Of a stretch of 64,000 nucleotides of DNA, positions 21,583 to 32,529 are shown one piece after another; positions within the stretch are counted from its first letter, which is position 1; the number at the start of each line of letters is the position of its first letter. The stretch is from Rutpela maculata (taxonomy: Eukaryota; Arthropoda; Insecta; Coleoptera; Cerambycidae): contig OW386293.2 in assembly GCA_936432065.2 (NCBI GenBank), positions 40,705,923-40,769,922 on the forward strand, given 5' to 3'. Below the pieces are notes generated by a model. It did not search any database, was not told the origin of the DNA, and saw only the letters and a program-made list of their open reading frames with translations. The position numbers were made by a program, and so were the translations under genes.

Positions 21583-23641
21583 GGCAAGGAGAAAACTCCT
21601 ACATGCGTCCCGAGGGGGGAAACCGTCCCGAGGAAGTGATACATGACCTAAGGGAGGACTTTGTCGTCGCAAGGAGGGCACTCAAGAAACACATAAATGT
21701 CTCCAAGAAAAAAACACTGGAGAGAACTCTGTGACCGGTTGGAAGATGATATCTGGGGGGATGGCTTTCACATTGCCACAAAATATCTGACGGGGAGCTA
21801 CACTGGATATAGTATCACAGCTGAGAAGAAGAGGGAGACTATCGAGAAGTTATTCCCCAAACGGAACGATAGATGGGAGACAGAGGAGACGGCGGGTGTA
21901 AATACCCCCTTCATCATAGAAGAGCTTAACAGAGCAGTGGCGAAATTGAAAAACGGAAAAGCCCCAGGTCCTGACGGCATATCGGCCGAATGCATCAAGG
22001 ACTGCCTGGAAGTAGGCCAGGAGGTACTGCTGTCCCAGCTGAATATGCTACTGGCAAACCAAGAAGTCCCTAGAGGCTGGAAGACGGCCAGAGTAGTACT
22101 TATCCCCAAGATAGGGAAAACTGTAGATGCGGCAGTCACATATAGACCTATATGTTTGCTGAACGCCCTTGGGAAACTGTTTGAGATCCTAATCAGCGAC
22201 AGGCTATCAGAGGAGTTGGACGAGAATGAGGGGCTCGCTGAAAGCCAATTTGGTTTTAGAAAGGGCAGATCCACAATTCAGGCAGCCAAAAGGGTCAGCG
22301 AATTGGTCAGGAGTAGCAGAGGAAGATGGTGTGTCCTCATAACATTGGACGTTAGAAATGCCTTTAACTCAGCTAGCTGGGGGCAAATAATGGAAGCATT
22401 AAAGGACAAAAATATCTCAACCTACCTCAGGAATACTATATCCAGCTACCTCACGGAGCGCAACATAGTCTGTGATAAGGAAGACATGGAAGTCACGACT
22501 GGAGTTCCACAGGGCTCGGTCCTCGGACCCACCCTGTGGAACGTCCTATACGACGGTGTACTGAGACTCCCTTTCCCCACTGGACGATCTGGGCGTAGTG
22601 GTAGAGGCACAAGACATAGAGCAGCTTAACGAAAGAACCAGAGAAGCCACAAGCAGAATCGACCAGTGGCTGAGGGGCCACCACCTTAGCCTGACCCCTG
22701 AGAAAATAGAGATGGTAATCCTCAAAGGACCCAGGAAAAGGGGATATGGTGTGTTTAGAGCACCAGGGTCTGACAACGAGGCCCTCAAAGACCATACGTT
22801 ACCTCGGCATCGTTTTTGACACCCGGGGAAACTTCGGTGCACATGTTGTACAGGCAAATGACAAAACAAAGAGGAGAGTGAAGGCACTGACCAATATTCT
22901 GCCAAACATAGGCGGGCCTAGTACAGAAAAGAGAGAGATCCCACTGAGTGTTGCACACTCCACACTGTTATATGGAGCCCCGATCTGGCATAGGGCCATC
23001 CAGATAAAAAGGTACAAACAATTGCTCGAAAGTGCTCAAAGGATGATGCTGCTAAGAGTGGCAAGGGCATACCGCACAGCGTCCGTGAAGGCCTTGCAGG
23101 TCATAACAGGAACTCTGCCTATCGAATTGCTGGTAGAGGAGAGGAGAACCACGGACCAAGAACACCCCGAGGCACGCACGGTGGCTAGAAAAAGAATACG
23201 CAACAACATGGTAGACAGGTGGCAAGAATCCTGGACCAGTAACACTGCAGTGGGGCAGTGGACCAAACTATTGATACCGGTAGTAAGAACGTGGCTTGAA
23301 TGCTGTCACAGAAGATTATCCTACCAACTGACCCAATTCCTTACTGGATACGGGTCCTTTAGGGTATATACCAAAAAAATTGGCAAAAGTCTGGATGACA
23401 AATGCCTATACTGCGGAGAAGTAGACACGGCAGAACACGTCATATTTATATGCCCCAAATGGGGGAGCGAACGATGGGAAATGGAAAGAAAACTGGGAGA
23501 AACCATTACGGTAAACAACGTGGTGCCAATTATGATAGAGAAGATGCAAGACTAGGACACAGTCATGGAGGGAGTAAACAAAATCTTGGGACAAAAAGAG
23601 AATGAGGAAAGGGAATATCAGGCCAGATATCCAAGCATATA
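21583..23641 (+). pseudogene. R1-type reverse transcriptase, disabled
   Basis: Order of motifs: 'EEVIHDLREDFVVARRALKK', 'NGKAPGPDGISAECI', 'TYRPICLLNALGKLFEILIS', 'QFGFRKGRSTIQAAKR', 'VLITLDVRNAFNSASW', 'TTGVPQGSVLGPTLWNVLYD', then 'DDLGVVVEAQDIEQLNER' and 'YLGIVFDTRGNFGAHV', and a finger 'CLYCGEVDTAEHVIFIC'. Lesions: a one-base gain in the A-run at 21,706-21,713; a deletion just before 22,583 that removes the residues before DD of the catalytic FADD; a frameshift near 22,785; a TAG at 23,553-23,555 in place of a sense codon, after which the frame is open to 23,641. Not able to reverse-transcribe. Confidence 0.85.
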
Positions 23642-23834
23642 GACTCCTCAAAAAAAATTGAATAAACATTACATTGTTTTATTTCTAGACACCTGACAAT
23701 GAAATGATCTTTTTTGAGGACTGTGGTCCACACACGTGAAGCATGTCTCTACGACGATACCAGTGTGTGGGCCCTTTCAGAAGGGCCACTGGCTCCAGTT
23801 AGCAATAGCGCTGGCCACGCCCAGTAAAAAAAAA
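21583..23834 (+). mobile_element. R1-clade LINE, 5'-truncated, inserted in an RNase H gene
   Basis: Plus-strand element starting inside ORF2 before the RT domain and ending in a 9-A tail (23,826-23,834). The flanks share GGCAA (21,583-21,587 and 23,835-23,839), a possible 5-bp target duplication. The 3' UTR from 23,642 contains a short inverted repeat GGGCC...GGCCC region near 23,770-23,790. No RNase H, and an RT followed by a single C-terminal zinc finger, fit the R1 clade. R1 itself targets 28S rDNA; this copy is not in rDNA, so it is an R1-clade relative or a stray insertion. Confidence 0.82.
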
Positions 23835-24075
23835 GGCAATTTCAAACTCGAAGGTATAAGACCTGAGAGCCTTTAGTGCTGCCTGGCTATCTAAAAGTAT
23901 ATCGCTCTTTACCCTTCGAGTGCCTCTATTTAGGCATTCCTGGGCAAACTGATCTATAGCATAGATTTCCGCCTGAAAGATGGTTGGGGTGTTACCAATG
24001 GATTTAGGACCTGTTACGCCCACACAAACCTCTTCGTCCATCTTGAATCCATCTGTGTATCAGATGCGTGATTCT
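23835..24075 (-). pseudogene. LINE RNase H N-terminal half
   Basis: Reads 'YTDGFKMDEEVCVGVTGP' (first acidic D), 'TIFQAEIYAIDQFAQECL' (E) and 'ILLDSQAALKALRSYTFEFE' (third acidic D). It stops at the R1 poly(A). With 21,021-21,582 it makes one RNase H domain with all four D-E-D-D residues. A TGA lies just upstream of YTDG near 24,052. Confidence 0.82.
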
Positions 24076-24249
24076 TTCTCCAACTTTCGACCCTGCTCAT
24101 CTGACAGCTTTCAATCGGCATATCCAACGGTCAGTCAAAGTCATGCTTGATTGGCATTGAGTCAGTGGGTTTGATCATGGATTCGAATTGGATTGGCTCC
24201 AGAATCCTTAAGTGACCAACCAGGTCGCCTGGTCTGAATTTAGGTGCCT

Positions 24250-25215
24250 AAAATACGGATAGCCATATTTAAAAATAAGGCAGCTTACTATGTTGAAAAA
24301 TTGATTAATTTTCATTTAATTTCTTAGGACTTTTGTAAATATTTAATTTTTCCCGCATAAAAAGTGACAATTTATTCCTCGAAAAAGGGAATTCAATTGA
24401 AAAATGCGATGAAGGAAAGTAATATTAGGAATGTAGACACGGTTATCAAGGAAGAAACTTATTATACTTTTATTGAAAAATATACAGTGTGGATGTTGTA
24501 GAACCTCGGAGAATTAACCGAAGTTGAAAAATAGTAGAAAGATCGATTTAGGAAAAATTTATTAAAGAGGACATTTTAGAGTATAGCTAACAGTGCCAAA
24601 AACTAGCAGGAAAATATTTAAACACCTTTGCAGAGACATGGGTGTCAAAAGTGAAAATTTGATATATTTTTTTTTATTTTGGTCGCTTCACGACACATGG
24701 AGAAATTAGGGACATACTATTCAGTGGACTGAAGAATAACAATAAAATTTTGGCGTTGAAAAAGTATTAAGAAAATTATTAGACAAAAAAGGCGAAAATT
24801 GCCAAAGCCGCTTTTTCAAATAAAATAACTTTGTATTCACCCTGCGACTTTTTCACGAGGTAGGAGTGTTAGAAAAAAGTAGTAGCATGTCCAAAAGCAG
24901 GTTTTTAACAACAAATTAACAATATTAGAGAAAAAATCGCCTTGTACAGAAGCAAGGTCAAGGATCAATTTCATAGAGGTCACTCGAATACGAAGTCATG
25001 TCACAAAACCACTATTAGGTTAGATGCTGGCAGCACGTCGCAGTAAGGTCACAGGAACATCTCATGTAACTCATATACTGCTGTATAACACATTTAACGC
25101 ATTTTCATATGACAAATTCTTGCGAATGATATAATCACTCTTGGAACTATAAAGTGTCCCCTAAATTCTAGTAAAATATTTTTATAGTATACCCGTCTGT
25201 CTCAAATCAATGTAC
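24250..25215. other. No gene; part of a diverged repeat near 24,460-24,620
   Basis: The block 'gaaaaatatacagtgtgga' and the following 'gaggacatttta...gtagctaacagt' resemble units seen at 25,960-26,205 and 29,352-29,670. Otherwise nothing is recognisable. Confidence 0.45.
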
Positions 25216-25410
25216 TTTCATCCAGGCGTGTGCTGATCCACCGCGATACCAGGAATTTCCCGGTGGGCCCTCATAAAAAGGACCCCAGAACCAGTTTTTT
25301 TCTGATCCCTCCCTCATCAATTTCCAAAACCTTCCAGCACACGCCCGCCTGGGGTCCTTTCTAAGTTATTTTCCCGGTACTCAAAATGGTCCCAGCACGC
25401 TCATGTTTTA
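25216..25410. repeat. GC-rich dispersed repeat related to 49,420-49,690
   Basis: Shares CCCGGTGGGCC, GCACACGCC/GCGCGTGCTGG and an imperfect internal duplication with 49,420-49,690. Class unknown. Confidence 0.4.
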
Positions 25411-25469
25411 TACACTTCTAACATGTAAATCTTTTATGCCAAGTCGATTGTTACTACACGATCTCCATT

Positions 25470-25920
25470 GTATGGTGGTTGAAATATACGTCCTCTAGAG
25501 GAAGCGTTCGCCCTTGCCCTGTATGGGGAGGCGGATTTTTACAAATATTAGATAGGCTATTGCATATTCCTGTACACTTCTGAATGATTAACTTTAAATC
25601 CAAACTCTCGGGAGCTTTTGTGTGATGGGTTGGCACTGAATAACGGGATCCTCGAGGACCCGTACGTCTGCAACTCAGAACAGCGATTAGATCACGGAAG
25701 CTGAAGAGGGGGAACTCTAAAAAAGTAATTAGGATATTTTGAAGTGAAAAGTTCCCATACAGTGTTAAATATAAGCTAATGTGTATCGTAAGAGAAGCCA
25801 GTCTTGGAGAGAGAGCAGTTAAAAATCCACCGTAAGTACAACTGTTACCATTCTCGTCTATCATATCGAATCCTACTGAGATTGGAAGTAGCCCCACATA
25901 GTCAAAGGGGGAACGCGGCT
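25470..25920. repeat. Dispersed repeat family A, copy 2
   Basis: Blocks match 855-1,450 in order and orientation. An open frame of 147 codons on the minus strand (25,454-25,897) has no recognisable domain and is not conserved in copy 1. Confidence 0.5.
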
Positions 25921-25959
25921 GGCGCTCTTTATAAATAAATCAATGTCACGTCCTTCAGA

Positions 25960-26205
25960 CGAGCGTGGTGAGATCTTCTACCTTAAAAAAATAAGTAATA
26001 AAAAAAATATGACGGGGTACAATAATCCTTCGCATGTGGCTAATGCAACTGCCAGGGAGGAGACTGCTACACTTTAATGAAAAATATACAGAGTGGTCAC
26101 CCAAAGAATAATTAAATAAGAGACCATGATGGACATAATATTTGAGATCTAGTTGACACTTACCGAAGAGGAACACCGATATACTCTTAGTGAAAGGGTG
26201 GACAT
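25960..26205. repeat. Diverged tandem-like repeat, left of hAT insertion
   Basis: Units built on 'gaaaaatatacag.gtgg', 'gacataatattt', and 'ttaccgaag.ggaa' recur here and at 29,352-29,670, so the hAT at 26,206 has inserted into one repeat array. Unit length is about 110-140 bp; copies are too diverged for exact borders. Confidence 0.5.
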
Positions 26206-26330
26206 TAGGGTGGCCCATCTCTATAGGGGGTGAATTTTTTTTGCGTATTTTTTAACTCTCACCCCACGAAAATATACTATTTATTATACTAGGAATAATT
26301 TATGTCAAAGTTTCAGATAATTCGGTGAAC

Positions 26331-26430
26331 GGTAACCCGTGCCGCATTCAGGTAGAAATTTATAGATAAGATTTTATTACGGTAATCCGTGCCGCATTCA
26401 GGTAGAAATTTGTAGATAAGATTTTATTAC
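26331..26430 (+). repeat. Two 50-bp tandem repeats in hAT 5' region
   Basis: Units start GGTAACCCGTGCCGCATTCA (26,331) and GGTAATCCGTGCCGCATTCA (26,381), with a partial third GGTAATAC at 26,431. Located 125 bp inside the left end, they may be subterminal transposase-binding sites; that role is inference from hAT elements in general. Confidence 0.85.
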
Positions 26431-26642
26431 GGTAATACACTTAAATTTTACTTAAAATACAAATATCTATCTCTTTTCTCATAATGTTTTATTGGTGTAA
26501 TTATTTCCTAGAAATTATTTGTTTTGGAAGTTTGGAAATATAATGCACCTACGGTAGGTTTTTATGTCAGTTTGCAATTGTGTTTTACAGTGGTGACACT
26601 ATAAGTTCTAGCATACGTTCCTTTTTGAAAAAACGTTTAACG

Positions 26643-28891
26643 ATGGCTGATGTTAGATCCTTACGAAAGGATACTTTCATTTACTTAGTTGGACACTATT
26701 CGTCACAAATCATTGGCAATAAATTGCCGTCTAATAGACAAGTATTACAAGTGCTCTTTTATAACATTCGTGAAGTGAAGCTAAGTGTACATGAAAGTGC
26801 TAAATTAACAATAAAAGAGGTGTCAGTTTTTTGGGATAAAGCTCGCATTCCGACACGTCAGGATTTTCATTGTGTTAAGCAACTAGATAAACTTTATGCA
26901 GAGTGGAGGAACTTACAAAAATCGGCTAAAAGGGCCAGTGCGGGAGTTAAAGAAAAAAATTTCGTTGAAAAATTGGACGATCTTTTTGACATTTCTGATG
27001 CCAATGCATTGAAGTTGATGAAAATAGAGTTTTTAATTAACCAAAGGAAAAAGGGACGTCCTGGATTTATGCATGGTATTGATTACCAACTTGCTTCTCA
27101 AGAAAAATCAGCTGAGGAGAAATTACAGAAATTATCCGAACGAATACAACGAAGTCAACAAGAAAAAGCTAGATTAGAGGAAACAGTCACCTGTCCATCA
27201 TCAAGTAGTAATTCAGCCGACTCCAACGAAAATGAAGATGAAATAATCGAAGCCCAAGAAGAGTTGTTACAAGACCAGCCTGGCCCGTCACAGCCAAAAA
27301 AGAGGAGATTGTATGGAACATGTAACATCATCACACCAAAAATAGCCGCTGCATTTGATGCTTGCAAAATAAGCGACAGGTATGGAGTCCATATTTTGAC
27401 GGCAGTAGCAGAAGCACTAGGACATGACACCACATCTTTGTCCAATAGCAGAACCACACTTCAGCGCTCTAGACAACGCATCCGCGAAGAAAGAGCTGAA
27501 ATATTAAAAACTGCCTTCTGTAATTCTGAATTGCCGGCCCCAGTCATTCATTGGGATGGAAAACTTTTACCTTCTCTCACTGGAATGGGAAATATCGATA
27601 GACTTGCTATCTTAGTTACTAGTGGAGATATTGAACAACTACTTGGAGTACCAGCTTTGCCCAATTCAACTGGAAGAGAACAGACTGAAGCAGTTTATGA
27701 TGTGCTTTGTGAATGGAATTTGGACGAAAAGGTAATAGCTTTGTGTTGTGATACAACAGCATCAAATATGGGTTATATAAATGGGGCAGCCACACTATTG
27801 CAACAAAAATTAGAAATAGATATTCTATATTTTCCTTGTAGACATCATATTTTTGAAGTGGTTTTGAGGAGTGTGTTTGACACAAAAATGCCTTCCTCAT
27901 CTGGTCCAAATGTGCCACTATTTAAACGTTTTAGGGAATTTTGGTCTAAAATAGATCAAAATAAACTAAAAACTGGATTTCAGGTATCAAAAATTAAACA
28001 CATTTTACAACCAGTTAAAGCCGAAATTGTAAAATTTCTAAATGCAGCTTTAACTTTGCATCAGCCTCGTGATGATTATAAAGAATTTTTAATGCTTTCT
28101 AAACTTTTTGTTGAAGAAGGGCCCACTCACATGACATTCTATCAACCAGGGGCATTTCATCATGCACGTTGGATGGCCAAAGCCATTTACTGTCTAAAAA
28201 TATTTTTTTTCCAAGATCAGTTCCAACTAACTAAAAAAGAAAAATAGGTATTGAAGATATATGTCTCTTTATTGTAAAGGTTTATGTAAAGGCCTGGTTT
28301 ACAGCGTCATTTGCTAGTGAAGCACCGCTTCATGACTTAGACTTTTGTAAAGAACTCATTAATTATCCAAATATTGACAAAGAAATAACTCAAGCCGCAA
28401 GTAGGAAAATAGTGAACCATTTGTGGTACCTTAATTCAGTAAATGTTGGCTTATCTTTCTTTGATGACGATATTTCAGTTACCACTAAAAGAGAAATGGT
28501 TAAAGCTTTGAATAGGAAAGCACCAAATCAAGAGGGTATTAAACGACTTATGATTAGTAACATTACTGACGTTGAAAACAAGGAAATTCAGGACTTCATA
28601 TGCGAGAACACTAAACAGTTTTTTCAAAAATTAGGTTTGTCTATGGAATTTTTGGAAAATGATCCAACAACATGGAAGGAAAATGAAAGTTATACCCGAT
28701 GTTTCAATATTGTAAACAAAATTAAAGTTGTAAATGATGCCACTGAGAGAGGAATCAAACTTATTACTGACTATAATGACATTTTAACAAAAAAAGAAGA
28801 CCAAAAACAGTTTTTACTCCAAGTTGTAAATGATTATAAATCACAGTTTCCAAATGTAAAAAAAGAAACCCTGTCGCATGCTTTGGCCTAG
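26643..28891 (+). pseudogene. hAT-type transposase, one frameshift
   Basis: ATG at 26,643 (acgATGG context) starts 'MADVRSLRKDTFIYLVGHY'; the open frame also extends upstream to 26,580 without a better ATG. The N-terminal about 160 residues are helical and basic. A coiled-coil, Glu/Gln-rich segment follows (about residues 170-200), then a Ser/acidic linker ending in PKKRR (likely nuclear localisation). The catalytic half has 'VIHWDGKLLPSL' (D about 305), 'LCCDTTASNMGYINGA' (D about 370), 'YFPCRHHIFE' and, near the C-terminus, 'NDATERGIKLITDY' (likely E). A one-base loss in the A-run near 28,236-28,243 gives TAG at 28,245; the other frame is then open to TAG 28,889-28,891. Full length is about 749 residues. 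Confidence 0.85.
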
Positions 28892-29351
28892 TGCAAAAAA
28901 TATTGTTTTTATTACTATATGTCTTGTAGATTTAGGATAATATTTGGTACTATGTATGAAAAAAACGTTTCATAATAAAATACACAAAGATAAAACGAGA
29001 GTTTTATTTCAAAAACTTCTAGTCTAGTTTTCTTAGACTACGAATTTACAGTAGTATGACACATGTCGTAGTCACAACAGATAATGTCTTTGATATTTGT
29101 ATGACTTGATTAGTCATTCTAAAGATAAATGTTGCTGATTAAAAAAAAAAAAAACAATGCATCAACCAAAGAATGTAAATAATTCCATTTACTTTTATTA
29201 TTGCATAATAATGCATTCTGCGGCACCCCTTGCCTTCAATTTGCCTCAATAATATTTTGAGGGGACTGTTTTTTCTTCAAATGGAACCATTTGCAGGGAT
29301 GAAAAATAAAAAATTTCGATTTCGAAAAAGATGGGCCACCCTAGTGGACAT

Positions 29352-29670
29352 TCTTAAAAAATAAATAACGAGAAAAATGTGATGGAGGACAATAATATTT
29401 CGCATGTAGTTAATAGAATAGTTAAGGAAACCTGGTATACTGTTGACATAATATTTGTAATGCAGTTGACGGTATTGCCGAGGATGTATACTTTTATTGA
29501 AAAATATATAGCGTGGTCAATCTAAAAAATTATTATTGTGAAATGACTGTGGAACATAATATTTTGAATGTAGCTGTCAGTATTACCTGGAGGAAAATTT
29601 GATATACGTCTAGTAAAAAAAATATACAGGTTGGACATCTAACTGAAAAAATAATTGATTAATGAAGTAT
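29352..29670. repeat. Diverged tandem-like repeat, right of hAT insertion
   Basis: Continuation of the array at 25,960-26,205: 'gaaaaatatatagcgtggtc', 'gacataatatttg', and 'ttgccgaggatg' recur. Confidence 0.5.
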
Positions 29671-30555
29671 GCCAAACAAAGAGGGAAGTATTCCGTAAAT
29701 TTCTACATTTCGGTCCTTGTTCTTTCCTTCTTTATTCAAGTACACAGTACAACTGTACAATAAAAAATATCTATTTTTTGAATTTTTAAAACTTAACGTC
29801 TGGTTTGTTATCAGAGAATTCTGAAATGTTCAAGTATTGAATTTTATATAAATCGCAAAAATATTGGCAGCCATAATGGATTTGCCACTTTGTATTTTTA
29901 ATTTTTGACAGCAGATACGGTATCAGCAGCTCAGAAAATGTCTAACGATAAGTCTCAATATAATTCGCCAAATTTGCAAATAAAAAAATTGTTACGTTAG
30001 ACTTAGCATGATGAAACTATGACGTGACTACCGCCGGGCCTACCTTGTAGTGGTAGATTTCACAGAAATCCAGAGTAATGATTGGGCACACATAAAAAAC
30101 ATACCATGTGGGTCGAATTGGGAACCTAATCTTTTTTTATATCTTTTGAGGTCGATTAATAAAGCAGGAACAAGCATTACTTGAATCAAAAGTTGCGCGC
30201 AGACGCAGGTGCCGGGCAATTAAAAAATTGTTAAAAAATAAGGTAGACAACTTTTACTAAAAAAATATATTTCTATTATATAACGTATAATTAATTATAT
30301 ATGATACGATTTAAGCCTAAATCGCACGATTAATTGTATATGAAAAAGATGCAAGAATTTTTATAATTCCTTACAAGGTCAACGTGGTATTAAATTGGTA
30401 TAATTAAAATACATGCATTTTCAAATCGACTGCAATAATTTACCTGGATTATAGAATATATTAAATTTTAAAGATATATCCTGGATATAGCATGACTTTG
30501 TAAATGCTGGTGCTGAAATTTGGAAATGATTTTTTGAGTCTGATGGGAAAAATAG
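29671..30555. other. No recognisable gene
   Basis: AT-rich. A block near 30,100-30,170 ('gggtcgaattgggaacc') resembles 35,580-35,610. Confidence 0.45.
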
Positions 30556-31297
30556 CAATAAATCAAGAAATGACAGAAGTCTGTTTAAATATGACTAAAA
30601 ATATATCTTTTAAATGAATCGCATTAAAAAAAAAGGTTACTGCACATTACGCAATTTCACTCACTCTCTCAATTAATTGGACTTTATAACCAAACACCAA
30701 TGTTCTTTTTTTTCTTAGTGAGGCGATGGAACTTTGCTGTTTAGGCCCTACGGCCCATTATTCTTCCGCTGCAAAATCAGGGAATTTCTCCATTCAGACG
30801 GGATTTTAACCAGAGATGGGCAAATATGTACTTACAAATACCTCATAAGTATTTAAATACTAGACAGTATTTAAATACCAAGTATTTAAATACTTCTTGC
30901 AACAAGTATTTGTATTTATACTTGCAAATACTTTATCTGAAATATTTACTACTTAGTATTTGTGAAAATGATCCTAAAGTATTTATAAATACTTAAACTA
31001 TTTAAATAACTGAGAAGTATTTAAATACTTCTAAAAACGTATTTAAATCCTTTTCTGGCAGTATTTAAATACTTTCAGAAGTATTTGAATCTCAAAAGAA
31101 TTTAAATAAATACAACAAATATAATCAAATACACCAGGGAGACAGGCAGATACTCGTCAAGAATCAAGACATGTACCATACTATATAGTTAATAAACACA
31201 TTGCATAATTCACTCTTCAGTCATCCACGTCTTAATTCCCAGAAAGTTGGTTCAGAGCAGACATAGACAGTAAGTGTTAATTGTTAAAGTTAGGCTT

Positions 31298-31670
31298 TTT
31301 CAGAGTGAGAGGGAAATATGCGTTTATTTTCGGTTTATTATAAATCATTAAATAACCAAATATACTATAATCTTTAAAACTGTTTTAAATAATTGCTATT
31401 GTTCTAACGAATACAACTATATATTTTTTTTATTGTAAATTTCTGTTGCACTTGAATACCATAGTTTGTCAATGAAAATAGTTCCTAATTTCATTATTAA
31501 AGTATGGCATTTAACTATATACAAAGTTTATGATAAAAACTGTATATGGTTGTATTCCTCAGAGCAATGGGGAGTTATTTGAAACTATTTTAAGGATTAT
31601 ACCATTTATGAATTTTTAAATATTTATAATAAACCGAAAATAAACGCATGTTTCCCTCTCACTCTGCATG
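31298..31670. mobile_element. Palindromic MITE family B, copy 1
   Basis: Ends are CAGAGTGAGAGGGAAATATG and the inverse near 31,630-31,668, with arms of at least 40 bp (GCGTTTATTTTCGGTTTA inward). The same sequence, inverted and split, is at 52,594-53,812. Target duplication not clear. Confidence 0.7.
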
Positions 31671-31884
31671 TAAATGTTTTGTGATTGTGATAGAGAACAG
31701 TTGAACTAGTGCCATAGTCTCTAGTGCTTTATTTGGGTATTTGCAGAAGACGCAAAGGTCTAGCTCTACGGATAAGTAAAAGTCCAATACCCAACTAGAA
31801 CTGATTAAGTATAGAGGTATTAAAATAGTGTTGTAGAAGTTCATGAAAGTCATGACATCTAAAATCTAAAATCTTGACATCTAA

Positions 31885-31928
31885 AACATCCTACATACGT
31901 ACATGTGTACATACATACATACGTACAT
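31885..31928. repeat. TACA/TACG tandem repeat
   Basis: Short ACATACGTACATGTGTACAT-type repeat within the hAT-derived element. Confidence 0.7.
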
Positions 31929-31964
31929 CTAAAATTTTGACACCTCAAATAGTCAAATAGTATT

Positions 31965-31968
31965 TAAT

Positions 31969-32000
<32 letters not shown>

Positions 32001-32110
32001 ATTAAGTCTTTATTGATTTCTACAAAAATAGAAAATACAATTTGGCGAAGTTTAGCCATTAAAGGCTATTTTTTAGTACACTTAACTATGCTTCAAAATA
32101 TTTCAGTGTT
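31965..32110 (-). repeat. LINE 3' tail with (ATT)n
   Basis: On the minus strand a segment ends AATCAATAAAGACTTAATAT then ATT/ATC repeats (31,969-32,000 on plus as AAT). This is the same tail type as at 100-153 and 10,990-11,066. Confidence 0.5.
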
Positions 32111-32173
32111 ATCAAAGTATTTAAATATTCAGAAAGGATTTAAATACTAAGTTTAAACTATTTAATTACTTTT

Positions 32174-32529
32174 TTTTTTATTTTTTTATTTAACGTCGGC
32201 CTATTTCCGCTACCAGGGCCTATCACCGACGCCAGGAGACGAGCTACCCCCAACCTGGAAATTTTGCCGAACCTATTTCCTTAAGAAGAGTAGGAATCTT
32301 TTACTTGCCTAACATTTAATAGACAAGGGACCGCCTGCTTTACATCCCCTCCGAAGGATGGTATATCCACTACGTAATCGTATACACTGATATACAAGTC
32401 GCTAGAAGGTGGGACGAGAACGCTGTATTTCCCAAGATGGGTCACCCATCCAAGTACTAACCGCGCTCGACGTTGCTTCAACGGAATATCGACTGACATT
32501 CACATTGAAGTCGCCTCTACGCTCGCCCC
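32174..32529 (-). mobile_element. 5S rRNA-derived SINE, copy 2
   Basis: On the minus strand the 5' head contains GTTGAAGCAACGTCGAGCGC (box A region of 5S rRNA; plus 32,464-32,483) and GGTTAGTACTTGGATGGGTG (box C region; plus 32,443-32,462). The order and spacing are those of a 5S gene. The body matches copy 1, and the 3' end is an A-rich tail (T-run on plus from 32,169). Target duplication TTAATTACTTTT at 32,162-32,173 and 32,530-32,541. It lies in the hAT-derived element's right subterminal region. SINE3-type 5S heads are known in some vertebrates; the match here is to internal promoter elements, so transcription by pol III with TFIIIA-like recognition is plausible. Confidence 0.82.

Larger units (their letters stand above)
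20940..24240 (-). mobile_element. I-type LINE fragment with RNase H, interrupted by an R1 LINE
   Basis: Minus-strand remnant of the 3' part of an RNase H-bearing LINE. Its two pieces (about 24,240-23,835 and 21,582-20,940) become continuous when the plus-strand R1 insertion at 21,583-23,834 is removed: frame EFEIA meets AVHSRECRQSL. The 3' UTR after the stop at 21,021 runs to about 20,940. RT and endonuclease parts are missing (5' truncation near 24,240). Confidence 0.8.
26206..29343 (+). mobile_element. hAT-type DNA transposon, almost intact
   Basis: Ends are TAGGGTGGCCCATCT (26,206-26,220) and its exact inverse (29,329-29,343). The flanks are GTGGACAT (26,198-26,205 and 29,344-29,351), a perfect 8-bp target duplication. 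Eight-bp duplications and TAGGG/CAGGG ends are typical of hAT elements. The 3,138-bp element carries one transposase gene on the plus strand with a poly(A) signal AATAAA at 28,974, 83 nt after the stop. Perfect ends and flanks imply recent insertion. Confidence 0.92.

Noticed and set aside
21798..22274. 158-codon minus-strand frame
   Set aside because: Exact antisense of the R1 reverse transcriptase.
21583..23834. Canonical R1 in 28S rDNA
   Set aside because: Flanks are LINE RNase H sequence, not rDNA.
25454..25897. 147-codon minus-strand frame as a gene
   Set aside because: Lies in a dispersed repeat whose other copy does not conserve the protein.
30836..31100. CRISPR-like spaced repeats
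   Set aside because: Repeats are palindromic, irregularly spaced and within hAT subterminal regions of a eukaryotic genome.
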